A stretch of DNA of 64,000 bases from contig NZ_JADFTZ010000006.1 of assembly GCF_015223105.1 (NCBI RefSeq), forward strand, positions 1 to 64,000, given 5' to 3'. This DNA comes from Flavobacterium proteolyticum (GTDB lineage: Bacteria > Bacteroidota > Bacteroidia > Flavobacteriales > Flavobacteriaceae). Position 1 is the stretch's first letter. Each line of letters begins with the position of its first letter. Positions 36,727 to 45,901 of the stretch are shown here, in pieces. A program made the translations under genes and the position numbers. Below the pieces are notes generated by a model. That model ran no database searches. It had not been told where the DNA came from and worked only from the letters and a program-made list of their open reading frames with translations.

Positions 36727-37797
36727 GTGTTTAGTAGAACATCAAATCTTAATAATCAATATATTTTCAGCATAATATTAGTGGTGCTGGTTTCGCTTGC
36801 ATGCTTTGCATTTAAAGAGATTATTGGTTATAAGGTTATTGCTTTTATTCTTTTGGTTACCGTTTCGTTTGTAGCCATGTTTTACAGAATTGTTCCCACA
36901 TTATTAGCTGCTGTTTTGAGTGCTTTAATTTGGAATTTCTTTTTCATCAAACCTTATTATACGTTTCATATCGGAAATACTGAAGACCAATTTATGTTCT
37001 TTATGTATTTTGTAATTGCATTAATTAATGCTGTTTTGACGTTCAAAATCAGACAAATTGAACGAATTGCGAATGAAAAAGAGTCAAAATTACAATCCAT
37101 AAAACTCTATAACACACTTTTAGATAGTTTATCACACGAATTAAAAACACCTATTGCTGCCATTATTGGTTCAACTGATGCGCTTCAAAGCAATGCAATT
37201 ATGACTGAAAGTCAAAAGGAAAAATTATTGGAAGAAATTTCAATTGCTTCGTTGAGATTGAATAATCAGGTTGAAAATTTATTGAACATGTCGCGATTAG
37301 AATCGGGCGTTATAGTTCCAAAAATGGATTGGGTTGATGTAAATGAAATTGTGTACGAGGTAATTAGAGCTTTAAAAATTAAATCGTATTCGCAAAAAAT
37401 AATAGTTACTGTTCCCCAAAGTTTGCCACTTTTTAAATTGGATTACGGTTTAACAGAGCATGTAATTTATAATTTATTAAACAATGCCATAATTTACACG
37501 CCACAAAAAAGCACTATAAATATCGATTTATCATTTACAGAAGATACATTACAAATTATAATTTTAGATGAAGGAAATGGTTTTCCAGAAGATGAAATTG
37601 CTCTTGTTTTTGATAAATTTTACCGACTCAAAAATTCGCGACCAGGCGGTTCTGGTTTGGGATTATCAATTGTAAAAGGTTTTGTTGAAGCGCAAAACGG
37701 AACTGTATCATTAGAAAATAGAGTAGAAGGTGGGGCCAAATTTGTAGTTAAAATTAAAACCGAAGTTTCAAAATTTAATCCGACAGAAAATGAATAA
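36727..37797 (+). CDS. KdpD-like sensor histidine kinase, short form
   Basis: A 356-aa sensor kinase. Residues about 12-110 form the four-helix DUF4118 membrane domain of KdpD (VPTLLAAVLSALIWNFFFIKPYYTF). Then come HisKA with phospho-acceptor His137 (LSHELKTP), N-box NLLNNAIIYTP, G1 LDEGNGFPED and G2 GGSGLGLSIVKG. The roughly 400-aa N-terminal KdpD and universal-stress domains of classical KdpD are absent. The start is GTG at 36727. It overlaps the response-regulator gene by 8 bp. It likely senses low K+ or ionic strength; its linked transporter is Kup, not KdpABC. Confidence 0.9.
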   Translation: MFSRTSNLNNQYIFSIILVVLVSLACFAFKEIIGYKVIAFILLVTVSFVAMFYRIVPTLLAAVLSALIWNFFFIKPYYTFHIGNTEDQFMFFMYFVIALINAVLTFKIRQIERIANEKESKLQSIKLYNTLLDSLSHELKTPIAAIIGSTDALQSNAIMTESQKEKLLEEISIASLRLNNQVENLLNMSRLESGVIVPKMDWVDVNEIVYEVIRALKIKSYSQKIIVTVPQSLPLFKLDYGLTEHVIYNLLNNAIIYTPQKSTINIDLSFTEDTLQIIILDEGNGFPEDEIALVFDKFYRLKNSRPGGSGLGLSIVKGFVEAQNGTVSLENRVEGGAKFVVKIKTEVSKFNPTENE

Positions 37798-38473
37798 GTG
37801 TCGAATTTTAGTCATAGATGATGAATCGCAAATCAGAAAACTTTTAGAAATCACTTTAAGTACGAATGATTTTGAAGTAAAATTAGCCGAAAATGGTTTA
37901 GAAAGGATTCGTTTTGCAGCTACTTATCAACCCGATTTGATTATGCTTGACTTAGGTTTACCCGATGTCGACGGTCAAAAAGTATTGCAACAATTGCGCG
38001 AATGGTATTCGAATCCCATCATGATTTTATCGGTTAAAAATGAAGAATCAGAAATTGTAAAAGCGTTAGATAATGGTGCAAATGATTACTTAATTAAGCC
38101 TTTTAGAACGCAAGAATTATTAGCAAGAGTGCGTTCACACATGAGAAATCATATCAAAGAAGCTTCAGAACCAATAATTAGTTCATCTAATTTTTCGATT
38201 GATTTGATTGCTAGAATTGCAAAAGTGAATAATGAAGAAGTTAAACTTACACAGACAGAATTTAATTTATTAGCCATTTTGGCTAAAAACGAAGGAAAAG
38301 TATTAACACATCAATACTTATTAAAGGAAATCTGGGGAAAAAGTTATAGTGACCAAACCCAATATCTACGCGTGTTTGTAGCACAATTAAGAAAAAAAAT
38401 TGAGAAAGATGCCAATCATCCCGAAATGATTCTCACAGAAAGCGGAATTGGTTATCGATTTATTCTGACATAA
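37790..38473 (+). CDS. KdpE-like response regulator (OmpR family)
   Basis: A 227-aa regulator. The receiver domain (1-120) has acidic pocket Asp10-Asp11, phospho-acceptor Asp54 (IMLDLGLPD) and Lys in YLIKPF. The C-terminal winged HTH (about 130-225) includes LTQTEFNLLAILAKNEGKVLT and YLRVFVAQLRKKIE, close to KdpE. It is coupled to the kinase gene and probably controls the operon itself. Confidence 0.93.
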   Translation: MNKCRILVIDDESQIRKLLEITLSTNDFEVKLAENGLERIRFAATYQPDLIMLDLGLPDVDGQKVLQQLREWYSNPIMILSVKNEESEIVKALDNGANDYLIKPFRTQELLARVRSHMRNHIKEASEPIISSSNFSIDLIARIAKVNNEEVKLTQTEFNLLAILAKNEGKVLTHQYLLKEIWGKSYSDQTQYLRVFVAQLRKKIEKDANHPEMILTESGIGYRFILT

Positions 38474-38485
38474 AAATCATTACAT

Positions 38486-38740
38486 ATGGAAAATTCAGAC
38501 AGCAACACAGCTAATGTGCCAAGCAACAGCGATAGTTTGTCTTTAAATAATGCGATTCGTCCTCCGTCATCTAATTCGAATTCAGATTATTGGCTTCGAG
38601 AATTCATTAAAATTAATCAATGTCCACAACGAGAAGACGCTTTAGAAAACCAACTCAATGATTTGAGTTTAGTAGCTGAAAAATTAGGAATGTATTATGC
38701 AGCACACTTTATTAAAAATATAAATACAATAAAAAAATGA
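38486..38740 (+). CDS. Small protein of unknown function in the potassium operon
   Basis: An 84-aa protein without signal or membrane segment. The first 35 residues are low-complexity Ser/Asn-rich (SDSNTANVPSNSDSLSLNNA). The second half looks helical and conserved in style: YWLREFIKINQCPQREDALE then QLNDLSLVAEKLGMYYAAHF. I do not recognise a family. It sits between the regulator and kup and overlaps kup by 4 bp, so expression is tied to the transporter. A regulator or subunit of Kup is possible but unproven. Confidence 0.7.
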   Translation: MENSDSNTANVPSNSDSLSLNNAIRPPSSNSNSDYWLREFIKINQCPQREDALENQLNDLSLVAEKLGMYYAAHFIKNINTIKK

Positions 38741-40674
38741 GTAATTCAAATTATCAAAAAGTAACAGCAGCAACACTTTTAGTAGCATTAGGAATCATTT
38801 ATGGAGATATAGGAACGAGTCCACTATATGTAATGAAAGCAATTGTAGGAGATAGAGAAATATCCAAAATGCTTGTATATGGAGGAATTTCTTGTGTTTT
38901 TTGGACATTGACATTTCAAACGACTTTTAAATATATTATATTGACATTAAGAGCTGATAATCATGGTGAAGGCGGTGTTTTTTCATTATATGCTTTGATT
39001 AAACGTTTTGGGAAAGGAAAATTAGTGATTCCAACTATTTTAGGCGCTACCACACTTTTAGCGGATGGTATTATAACACCACCTATTTCGGTAGCATCTG
39101 CTGTAGAAGGTTTGGAAGTTCTTATACCGAGTTTGCCAACAGTTCCCATTGTTATAGCTATTTTATCAGGTTTGTTTTTGTTTCAAAGATTTGGAACTCA
39201 AAAAGTAGGTTTCTTTTTTGGCCCAGCCATGGTAGTTTGGTTTTCGATGTTATTAGTTTTGGGAATTTCACAAATTGTTATTCATCCAGAAATTTTAGAA
39301 GCTTTAAATCCAATGTATGCTTATCAATTATTAGTTGAATATCCACATGGATTTTGGTTACTTGGAGCCGTATTTCTTTGTACTACAGGAGCAGAAGCAT
39401 TGTATTCAGATTTAGGGCATTGTGGAAGAGACAATATACGAATTACATGGATTTTTGTAAAAACAGCTTTAGTAGTAAATTATCTTGGTCAAGGCGCATG
39501 GTTAATGACACAAGGAAGTCAATTTCTTGAGGGTAGAAATCCGTTTTATTCGATTATGCCTCAATGGTTTTTAATTTTTGGAATTATTATTGCTACAATG
39601 GCAGCTATTATTGCGTCTCAAGCTTTGATCAGTGGTTCTTTTACTTTAATTAATGAAGCTATTTCGCTTAATTTTTGGCCAAGAGTTGCTTTGAAAAATC
39701 CAACAAATACGAAAGGACAAATCTATATTCCTTCGGTCAATACAATTTTATGGATTGGTTGTGTATTAATGATTTTATACTTTAAAAATTCCGAACACAT
39801 GGAAGCGGCTTATGGTTTTTCTATAACCGTAGCGATGTTGATGACAACCTTTTTATTGTCGTATTATTTGTTTTACATCAAGAAAATGAAAATCGGTTGG
39901 ATTGCCTTGATATTATTCATTTTTGCAGTAATCGAACTTTCATTTTTTGCTGCAAATGTGGTGAAAATTAAAGAAAGATGGATGTTTTTATTCTTTGAAT
40001 TATTCATTTTTATGGTGATGTATGTTTGGTATTACTCAAGAAAAATCAATAATAAATTTTTAAAATTTGAAAACATAAAAGAGCATGCTTTTAAATTAGA
40101 AGAATTAAGTAACGATGATACAATTCCAAAATATTCAACACATTTAATTTATCTGTCAAAAGCCGATAAACTTAACCAAATTGAAGAGAAAATCATTAAC
40201 TCAATTTTTTCGAAAAAGCCAAAAAGAGCTGATGTGTATTGGTTTTTACACATTAACCGCACCGATGAGCCTTTCACATTAGATTATGAAGTTCACGAAA
40301 TTATTGATGATACAGTAATAAAAATTGTTTTAAATGTTGGATTTAGAATCCAACCGAAGGTTGAATTGTATTTCAAAAAAATTGTTCAAGATTTAGTACA
40401 ACAAAACGAATTAAATTTACATACTCGACCAGATGGATCAACAAAATACAATACAGAACCTGACTTTAAATTTGTAATTTTGGAAAAATTTTTATCGGTT
40501 GAAAATGAATTCTCTGTAAAAGAAGGTTGGTTGATTAATAGTTATTTTATCTTGAAAAGAATGTCTATCTCAGATACAAAAGCGTTTGGTTTAGATAAAA
40601 GTGATGTTGTAGTTGAAGAGCTTCCTATGGTATATCAACCCACAACAAATATTTCATTAAATAGAAAGAAATAG
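38737..40674 (+). CDS. kup: KUP-family potassium transporter
   Basis: A 645-aa H+-coupled K+ uptake permease. The N-terminal signature ALGIIYGDIGTSPLYVMKAI is diagnostic. About 12 membrane helices fill residues 15-430, with DNHGEGGVFSLYALI and GAEALYSDLGHCGR, and a C-terminal cytosolic domain of about 200 aa follows. Start codon overlaps the upstream 84-aa gene by 4 bp, and the barrel gene starts at the next base after the stop. The linkage to a KdpDE-like pair suggests K+-limitation control. Confidence 0.96.
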   Translation: MSNSNYQKVTAATLLVALGIIYGDIGTSPLYVMKAIVGDREISKMLVYGGISCVFWTLTFQTTFKYIILTLRADNHGEGGVFSLYALIKRFGKGKLVIPTILGATTLLADGIITPPISVASAVEGLEVLIPSLPTVPIVIAILSGLFLFQRFGTQKVGFFFGPAMVVWFSMLLVLGISQIVIHPEILEALNPMYAYQLLVEYPHGFWLLGAVFLCTTGAEALYSDLGHCGRDNIRITWIFVKTALVVNYLGQGAWLMTQGSQFLEGRNPFYSIMPQWFLIFGIIIATMAAIIASQALISGSFTLINEAISLNFWPRVALKNPTNTKGQIYIPSVNTILWIGCVLMILYFKNSEHMEAAYGFSITVAMLMTTFLLSYYLFYIKKMKIGWIALILFIFAVIELSFFAANVVKIKERWMFLFFELFIFMVMYVWYYSRKINNKFLKFENIKEHAFKLEELSNDDTIPKYSTHLIYLSKADKLNQIEEKIINSIFSKKPKRADVYWFLHINRTDEPFTLDYEVHEIIDDTVIKIVLNVGFRIQPKVELYFKKIVQDLVQQNELNLHTRPDGSTKYNTEPDFKFVILEKFLSVENEFSVKEGWLINSYFILKRMSISDTKAFGLDKSDVVVEELPMVYQPTTNISLNRKK

Positions 40675-41724
40675 ATGAAAAATATAATTAAGGTTTTAAT
40701 GATTGGTTTTTCTGCAATGTCATTTGCTCAAGAAAAAGATTCGTTAAAAATTAAAGTTTCAGGTTTTTTAGAAATGTATTATGCGTACGATTTTAGTAAT
40801 CCAACAACCGATACTAAACTTCCATTTATGTATAATTATAACCGTCATAACGAGTTTAGTGTAAACAATGGATTAATTCGAGCTCAATTACAATACGGAA
40901 ATGCTTATGCGTCAATTGCTGTTCATGCAGGAACATATGTTGATGATAATTTCGCTTCGGAAGATATAAAATTATTGAGCGAAGCTTATGTGGGAATGTA
41001 CTTGAATGACAACAAAAAATCATCAATTGAAGTCGGTATCATGCCAAGCTACATCGGCTTTGAATCGGCAACAACGGCTTCCAACTTGACTTTAACACGT
41101 TCTATTTTAGCGGAAAATTCGCCTTACTTCATGACAGGAATTAAGTATAATTACAAACCAAATGACAAATGGAGTTTTTCGGGATTGGTAACTAATGGTT
41201 GGCAACGTATTAACAAACCACAAAAAGACGTTGCACCAGCTTTAGGAACTCAGGTTGTATACAAATCTTCAGAAAAAGCGACATTGAATTGGAGTACTTT
41301 TATTGGGAAAGAATTTTATGGAACTGAATTAGCCATGCGTTATTTCAATAATTTGTATTGGGATAACAGCTGGAATTCCAAATGGCGCACCATTTTAGGA
41401 TTTGATTTCGGAATTCAAGATAGTTCCTCTTTAAATGATAAGCATTTGTTTTGGATGAGTCCTGTTTTAATTGCACAATATTCGATAAGTCCAAAATGGC
41501 AAACAGCGTTTAGAGTGGAATATTATCAGGATGAAGATAACGTGATTATTGCGACTTCAGATGCTTTTAAAACTTCAGGAGCTTCCATAAACTTTGATTA
41601 TTTGCCTAATTCAAAAGTAAAATTAAGAACCGAAGCTCGTTATTTCGATTCAAAAGAAGCTATTTTCTTCGATAATAAATCCAATAACTTTTTTGTTACA
41701 ACGTGTTTAAGTTTTGAGTTTTAA
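40675..41724 (+). CDS. Outer-membrane beta-barrel (porin-like) protein
   Basis: A 349-aa protein with a signal peptide (ends SAMSFAQ at about 20) and strand after strand of amphipathic sequence ending in Phe (LSFEF), as in outer-membrane barrels. It begins IKVSGFLEMYYAYDFSNP, like the OprO/BBP2-type porins that also sit in some Bacteroidota kdp operons. It probably lets K+ through the outer membrane for Kup. Its start follows the kup stop with no gap (TAGATG). Its last 29 bp overlap the convergent DUF2809 gene. Confidence 0.82.
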   Translation: MKNIIKVLMIGFSAMSFAQEKDSLKIKVSGFLEMYYAYDFSNPTTDTKLPFMYNYNRHNEFSVNNGLIRAQLQYGNAYASIAVHAGTYVDDNFASEDIKLLSEAYVGMYLNDNKKSSIEVGIMPSYIGFESATTASNLTLTRSILAENSPYFMTGIKYNYKPNDKWSFSGLVTNGWQRINKPQKDVAPALGTQVVYKSSEKATLNWSTFIGKEFYGTELAMRYFNNLYWDNSWNSKWRTILGFDFGIQDSSSLNDKHLFWMSPVLIAQYSISPKWQTAFRVEYYQDEDNVIIATSDAFKTSGASINFDYLPNSKVKLRTEARYFDSKEAIFFDNKSNNFFVTTCLSFEF

Positions 41725-42091
41725 TAAGTTTCTTATCTATTTGAAAAGCCATAAAAGTTCCCATTATATAGCAAAGTAAATCCGACCAAAGGAAACCTTC
41801 GCCCAAAATGTAATAACCTAAAGTGGTTTTTCTGATAGCTATTAACCAATCGATTTGAACCAATTGTAAGATTTCAATACTAAAACAAAAAAGTAAACTC
41901 AGTAGGAGCGAGGTTGATTTTTTTGAATCCATAATCAAAAATCGAAATCCGAAGTAAATCAAAACAGCATACAAAACATCACCAAAAAACAATGGAATGT
42001 CATTGATTTTTCGAGACAAAATCCCTAAAATCAATGCTATAGTTAGTGCTGATAAATAATATAATCTATTGTTTTTCAATGTCTTTAACAA
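41696..42091 (-). CDS. DUF2809 membrane protein
   Basis: A 131-aa protein with four membrane helices: ALTIALILGILSRK, DVLYAVLIYFGFRFLI, SLLLSLLFCFSIEILQLV and GFLWSDLLCYIMGTFMAF. These motifs fit DUF2809, function unknown. No in-frame ATG precedes the first helix, so a TTG (42091 or 42079) must start it. The 42091 start would overlap the stop of the SH3 gene by 7 bp. Confidence 0.8.
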   Translation of the reverse strand: MLKTLKNNRLYYLSALTIALILGILSRKINDIPLFFGDVLYAVLIYFGFRFLIMDSKKSTSLLLSLLFCFSIEILQLVQIDWLIAIRKTTLGYYILGEGFLWSDLLCYIMGTFMAFQIDKKLIKTQNLNTL

Positions 42092-43290
42092 TAATAATTT
42101 ATTTCGATTGAATGTAAAACACCTTCTTTAAAATAAATAGAGTAAAAACCTGAATCAAAAGAGATATTATAAAAATGAGGATTCTTAAAGCTATATTCTA
42201 AATATTGACCATACTTCAAAATGAAATCTTTTTCAGAAATTTGTTGACTAAATATTGATTTTGAATCAAAATAAAATTTAGTATTGGGTTTAAAAAAGAT
42301 TTCTACTAATTCTGCTTTATTGGTGTCTTGATCTACACTAATTATAAAATCTGAATAATGATATAAAACATTAGATAAATATACTCCACACTCATCTTCA
42401 ACATTCTCTATTTTTGATGGATTGCCAAATTTTTTCAGCAAATCTGTAAATGAAATCTCGGTATTGTTAAACTTAAAACCATAGATTTCAAAATAGGATG
42501 ATTGTATTTTTTCTTGTAGTAGTTTAAAGTTTAAATCTGTATGTAATCCTATATTTTTAGCAATTAAGATATTAAACTCTGTATCCTTAATTAATTTTTC
42601 ATCATTTAATTGTTTGGCTACTTCTAGGTATCGTTCTAAAGCAGGCAATTCATTAACATCACCGCTGTTCCAAGTTAATTCTACTAAACGTTCTCCAATG
42701 GTTTTTCTATTCGCAACATCAGTTTTTGGTAGTTTATCAAATTGTGCCAATAAATCTTCATAAACAGGTCGTTTCCCTAAATATTTTGCCAAAACAAATT
42801 TTGCTGCATTTGGTTCAAATCCATATCCAATATTAACCCATTCGTCTTTATTTACAGGAAAATAACTAACTGAAACCGCATCACCGTTAGTCAGAATTTC
42901 TTTAACAGAAGACATTTTATCGGGTTTACTTCTAGCTTTTAAACCAGCTACCGTAACAAACAAATGATTGCCGCCATAATAAGCATCACCACCTTTAATT
43001 ATTGGGTTAGAAGGATCTTCGATAATTTTATCGTTTCCATTCATTGTAGTTCGAACCAACTCTTTTTTTACAAAACCTATAGTAAAATTATCGGATTGTA
43101 CTTTGAGCCAACCATTTTTCAAATCTTCAATGATTTTTACTTCAGCTCCATATCTAAAATAACCATAAAATTTACTTTCTACAGATGGTTTTTCAAATAA
43201 TTTGGTATCATTAATAATCCAATATCTGTCTTGAGAAATTGAATAGACACTCGTAAATAGAAATGAATAGATAAAAATTAATTTTTTCAT
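42085..43290 (-). CDS. Exported SH3-like domain protein
   Basis: A 401-aa protein with a signal peptide (ends SVYSISQ at about 20). A bacterial SH3-like domain lies at about 22-80 (LFEKPSVESKFYGYF..GWLKVQ..GFVKKELV) and a second weaker one at about 105-170. The rest (about 190-401) is unrecognised, helical then beta-rich. Such domains often bind cell wall or partner proteins. It lies between sdaA and the DUF2809 gene on the same strand. Confidence 0.72.
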   Translation of the reverse strand: MKKLIFIYSFLFTSVYSISQDRYWIINDTKLFEKPSVESKFYGYFRYGAEVKIIEDLKNGWLKVQSDNFTIGFVKKELVRTTMNGNDKIIEDPSNPIIKGGDAYYGGNHLFVTVAGLKARSKPDKMSSVKEILTNGDAVSVSYFPVNKDEWVNIGYGFEPNAAKFVLAKYLGKRPVYEDLLAQFDKLPKTDVANRKTIGERLVELTWNSGDVNELPALERYLEVAKQLNDEKLIKDTEFNILIAKNIGLHTDLNFKLLQEKIQSSYFEIYGFKFNNTEISFTDLLKKFGNPSKIENVEDECGVYLSNVLYHYSDFIISVDQDTNKAELVEIFFKPNTKFYFDSKSIFSQQISEKDFILKYGQYLEYSFKNPHFYNISFDSGFYSIYFKEGVLHSIEINYYC

Positions 43291-43293
43291 AAA

Positions 43294-44709
43294 TTAACAA
43301 TCCGCTAATCCAACCGCAACGGCTAAACCACCTTCTGAAGTTTCTTTGTATTTGGTGTTCATATCTTTAGCTGTTTCCCACATCGTGTTAATTACTTTGT
43401 CTAAAGGTACTTTTGCATTTAAAGCATCGGTTTCTAAGGCTAATTCGGCTGCATTAATTGCTTTAATTGCACCCATAGTATTTCTTTCAATACACGGAAT
43501 TTGAACCAAACCACCTATCGGGTCACAAGTTAATCCTAAGTGATGTTCCATCGCAATTTCTGCTGCCATCGTAACTTGTGCTGGAGTTCCGCCCATTAAT
43601 TCACACAAAGCTGCTGCTGCCATAGCACTAGAAACACCAATTTCCGCCTGACAACCGCCCATAGCTGCTGAAATAGTAGCGCCTTTTTTGAAGATAGAGC
43701 CAATTTCACCTGCCACCATTAAAAATTGTTTGATTTCTTTTTCGCCAGCTTCATGGTTTTCGATTACCAAATAATACATTAAAACGGCTGGAATAACGCC
43801 CGCACTTCCATTAGTTGGAGCGGTAACCACACGACCTAATGAAGCATTTACTTCATTTACTGCCAACGCAAAACAACTTACCCATTTTAAAATCTGACGG
43901 AATTTAACTTCGGTTTGCCTGATGATTTGCAACCATGAATACGGATCTTCATACGGTAAAACTCCAATCAAGTTTTTGTGCATGTCATAAGCTCTTCTTC
44001 GAACATTAAGTCCGCCAGGAAGAATTCCTTCTGAATGACAACCAATGTACATGCATTCTAACATCGTATCCCAAATGCGAAGTAATTCGTTGTGAATTTC
44101 TTCTTCGCTACGCATGGTTTTCTCGTTTTCGTAAACGATTTCAGAGATTTTCTTGTTTTCTTGAGCACAAAAAGCTAAAAGTTCGTCTGCTTTTTCAACC
44201 GGGAATGGGAAAGTATGTAAAATTTCTTCTTTGTCATGATCTTCTTTTTCTTTTACCACAAATCCGCCACCAATAGAATAATAGGTTTCTGAATACGTTT
44301 CGGTATCGGTTTTGGCTGTAAAAGTTAATCCGTTGGCATGAAAAGGTAAAAAGTTTCGGTTGAAAACAATATCGGTTTCAAAACAAAACGGAATTAAGAT
44401 TTCATTTCCTAAGAAAATTTCTTTCTTGTTTTTAATGGCCGAAATAATTACATCAATACTTTCCACGGGGATGTATTCTGGGTCAGCACCACTTAAACCA
44501 AGCATTACAGCTAAATCTGTTGCATGCCCTTTTCCTGTTAATGATAAGGAACCATACAAATCTACTTTGACACCAATTATGTTATCAATTAGATTGCGAT
44601 TGCGCAATTCTTTTAAAAATTGTTCGGCAGCTCGCCATGGCCCAAGAGTGTGTGAACTCGAAGGTCCAACACCAATTTTTAACATATCAAAAACAGAAAT
44701 ACATTCCAT
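43294..44709 (-). CDS. sdaA: L-serine ammonia-lyase, iron-sulfur type
   Basis: A 471-aa single-chain enzyme that turns L-serine into pyruvate and ammonia with a [4Fe-4S] cluster. N-terminal beta domain: [21 protein letters not shown]-terminal alpha domain with cluster cysteines in GGCQAEIG and [18 protein letters not shown]. The ATG at 44709 places the conserved start MECISVFDM; the 18 in-frame residues upstream are discarded. It is the first gene of a three-gene minus-strand run, but functional links are not evident. Confidence 0.95.
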   Translation of the reverse strand: MECISVFDMLKIGVGPSSSHTLGPWRAAEQFLKELRNRNLIDNIIGVKVDLYGSLSLTGKGHATDLAVMLGLSGADPEYIPVESIDVIISAIKNKKEIFLGNEILIPFCFETDIVFNRNFLPFHANGLTFTAKTDTETYSETYYSIGGGFVVKEKEDHDKEEILHTFPFPVEKADELLAFCAQENKKISEIVYENEKTMRSEEEIHNELLRIWDTMLECMYIGCHSEGILPGGLNVRRRAYDMHKNLIGVLPYEDPYSWLQIIRQTEVKFRQILKWVSCFALAVNEVNASLGRVVTAPTNGSAGVIPAVLMYYLVIENHEAGEKEIKQFLMVAGEIGSIFKKGATISAAMGGCQAEIGVSSAMAAAALCELMGGTPAQVTMAAEIAMEHHLGLTCDPIGGLVQIPCIERNTMGAIKAINAAELALETDALNAKVPLDKVINTMWETAKDMNTKYKETSEGGLAVAVGLADC

Positions 44710-44857
44710 AAATAGTTCTTTAGTATAGCAAAGATAGTTTTTAAAATTGAAATTATGCAACACGTAAAACAGTTCAATTGTTGTAAATCTTTTGAATTAA
44801 TAACATAAAATTGGGATTTGGTTTCCTTCTTTTTTAGTTCTTTTGCAAAAAAAAGTA

Positions 44858-45766
44858 ATGCCAATAAATAAGTATTTTTTAGCTGCTCTTGTTGCCTTTG
44901 TTATTTGGGGATTTTTCAGCTTGGCTTTGAAGCCTTTAACGGATTATCCTTCGTTAGATATTTTATTCTTCCGAGTTTTTATTGCTACGGCTTTCTTATT
45001 GGGAATTAATTTATTTTTTAGAAAATCAGTTATTATTGAAGCGAAAAATACGTTCAAAGAACTTTCTAAGAAAAAACAAAAATCAGCAGTAATCATGACG
45101 GTTATAGGCGGACTTTTGTTAGTATTGAATTGGTTTTTATTCATTTATGCAGTGAATCATGTGAGTTTACAATCAGCTTCGTTTGCTTATATTATTTGTC
45201 CAATATTAACCACTGTCTTAGCTTTTATATTATTGAAAGAAAGAATCGATGTTTGGCAATGGATTGCAGTTGGTTTGTGCGTAATTAGTTGTGTGATATT
45301 ATCTTATGGAAATTTCAAAGATTTGATTTATAGTGTAATCATCGCATTAAGTTTTGGTCTTTATTTAGTTTCCCAAAGAAAAAATAGTGATTTTGATAAA
45401 TTCTTGATATTGACCATTCAAATGGTGATTTCTTCAGTTATTTTATTACCATTTTATCCGAGTTATGGTGGAGCAGTTCCAACCGAATTTTTGTTTTATT
45501 CGTTACTTTTAATCATTGTAATTGTCTTCACGATTATTCCTTTATTCCTGAATTTATATGCTTTAAAAGGATTAAATTCTTCTACTGTTGGGATTTTAAT
45601 GTACACCAATCCGTTGATTCATTTCTTTTTAGCGATTTTCTATTTTAAAGAATCGGTTTCTGTTGCTCAAATCATTTCTTATTCCTTGATTTTGATTTCA
45701 ATCTTGGTCTTCAACATGACTAATTTTAGAAATTTAAGTCAGAATAGAATAAAAAAGTCGGCATAA
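44858..45766 (+). CDS. rarD: EamA/RarD-type membrane transporter
   Basis: A 302-aa protein with ten hydrophobic segments arranged as two EamA repeats. The N-terminus (YFLAALVAFVIWGFFSLALK) and PSLDILFFRVFIATAF are RarD-like. Substrate is unknown; E. coli relatives are named for chloramphenicol sensitivity only. The ATG at 44858 is used rather than a TTG five codons upstream. It is divergent from sdaA and just upstream of the dnaK control region. Confidence 0.88.
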   Translation: MPINKYFLAALVAFVIWGFFSLALKPLTDYPSLDILFFRVFIATAFLLGINLFFRKSVIIEAKNTFKELSKKKQKSAVIMTVIGGLLLVLNWFLFIYAVNHVSLQSASFAYIICPILTTVLAFILLKERIDVWQWIAVGLCVISCVILSYGNFKDLIYSVIIALSFGLYLVSQRKNSDFDKFLILTIQMVISSVILLPFYPSYGGAVPTEFLFYSLLLIIVIVFTIIPLFLNLYALKGLNSSTVGILMYTNPLIHFFLAIFYFKESVSVAQIISYSLILISILVFNMTNFRNLSQNRIKKSA

Positions 45767-45773
45767 AACGACA

Positions 45774-45815
45774 TTTTGTCAGTTCAAAAAACCTGACAAA
45801 AGCTGTTTTCTGTCA
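45774..45815. promoter_or_regulatory. Probable activator-binding inverted repeat upstream of dnaK
   Basis: TTTTGTCAG (45774-45782) and CTGACAAAA (45793-45801) are perfect 9-bp arms with a 10-bp spacer; a third half-site CTGTCA follows at 45810-45815. It lies 35-62 bp upstream of the -24 element, a plausible position for an enhancer-binding protein acting with sigma-54. Confidence 0.55.
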
Positions 45816-45835
45816 ATTTTCCTAATTTTTCGTAA

Positions 45836-45850
45836 TGGCACAATCCTTGA
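45836..45850 (+). promoter_or_regulatory. Probable sigma-54 (RpoN) promoter of dnaK
   Basis: TGGCAC-N5-TTGA fits the -24/-12 consensus TGGCAC-N5-TTGC with the correct spacing; only the final C is A. No TAnnTTTG box is seen in the dnaK upstream region. Transcription would start near 45862, giving a 40-nt leader. Confidence 0.65.
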
Positions 45851-45901
45851 ATTAAAGTCATCGAGTTTAAAATTGAAATTTAAAATCTAACAAGTATAAA
45901 A

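Noticed and set aside
45774..45801. Terminator of the rarD-like gene
   Set aside because: The inverted repeat has no T-run after it and has a third half-site, which fits a protein-binding site better.
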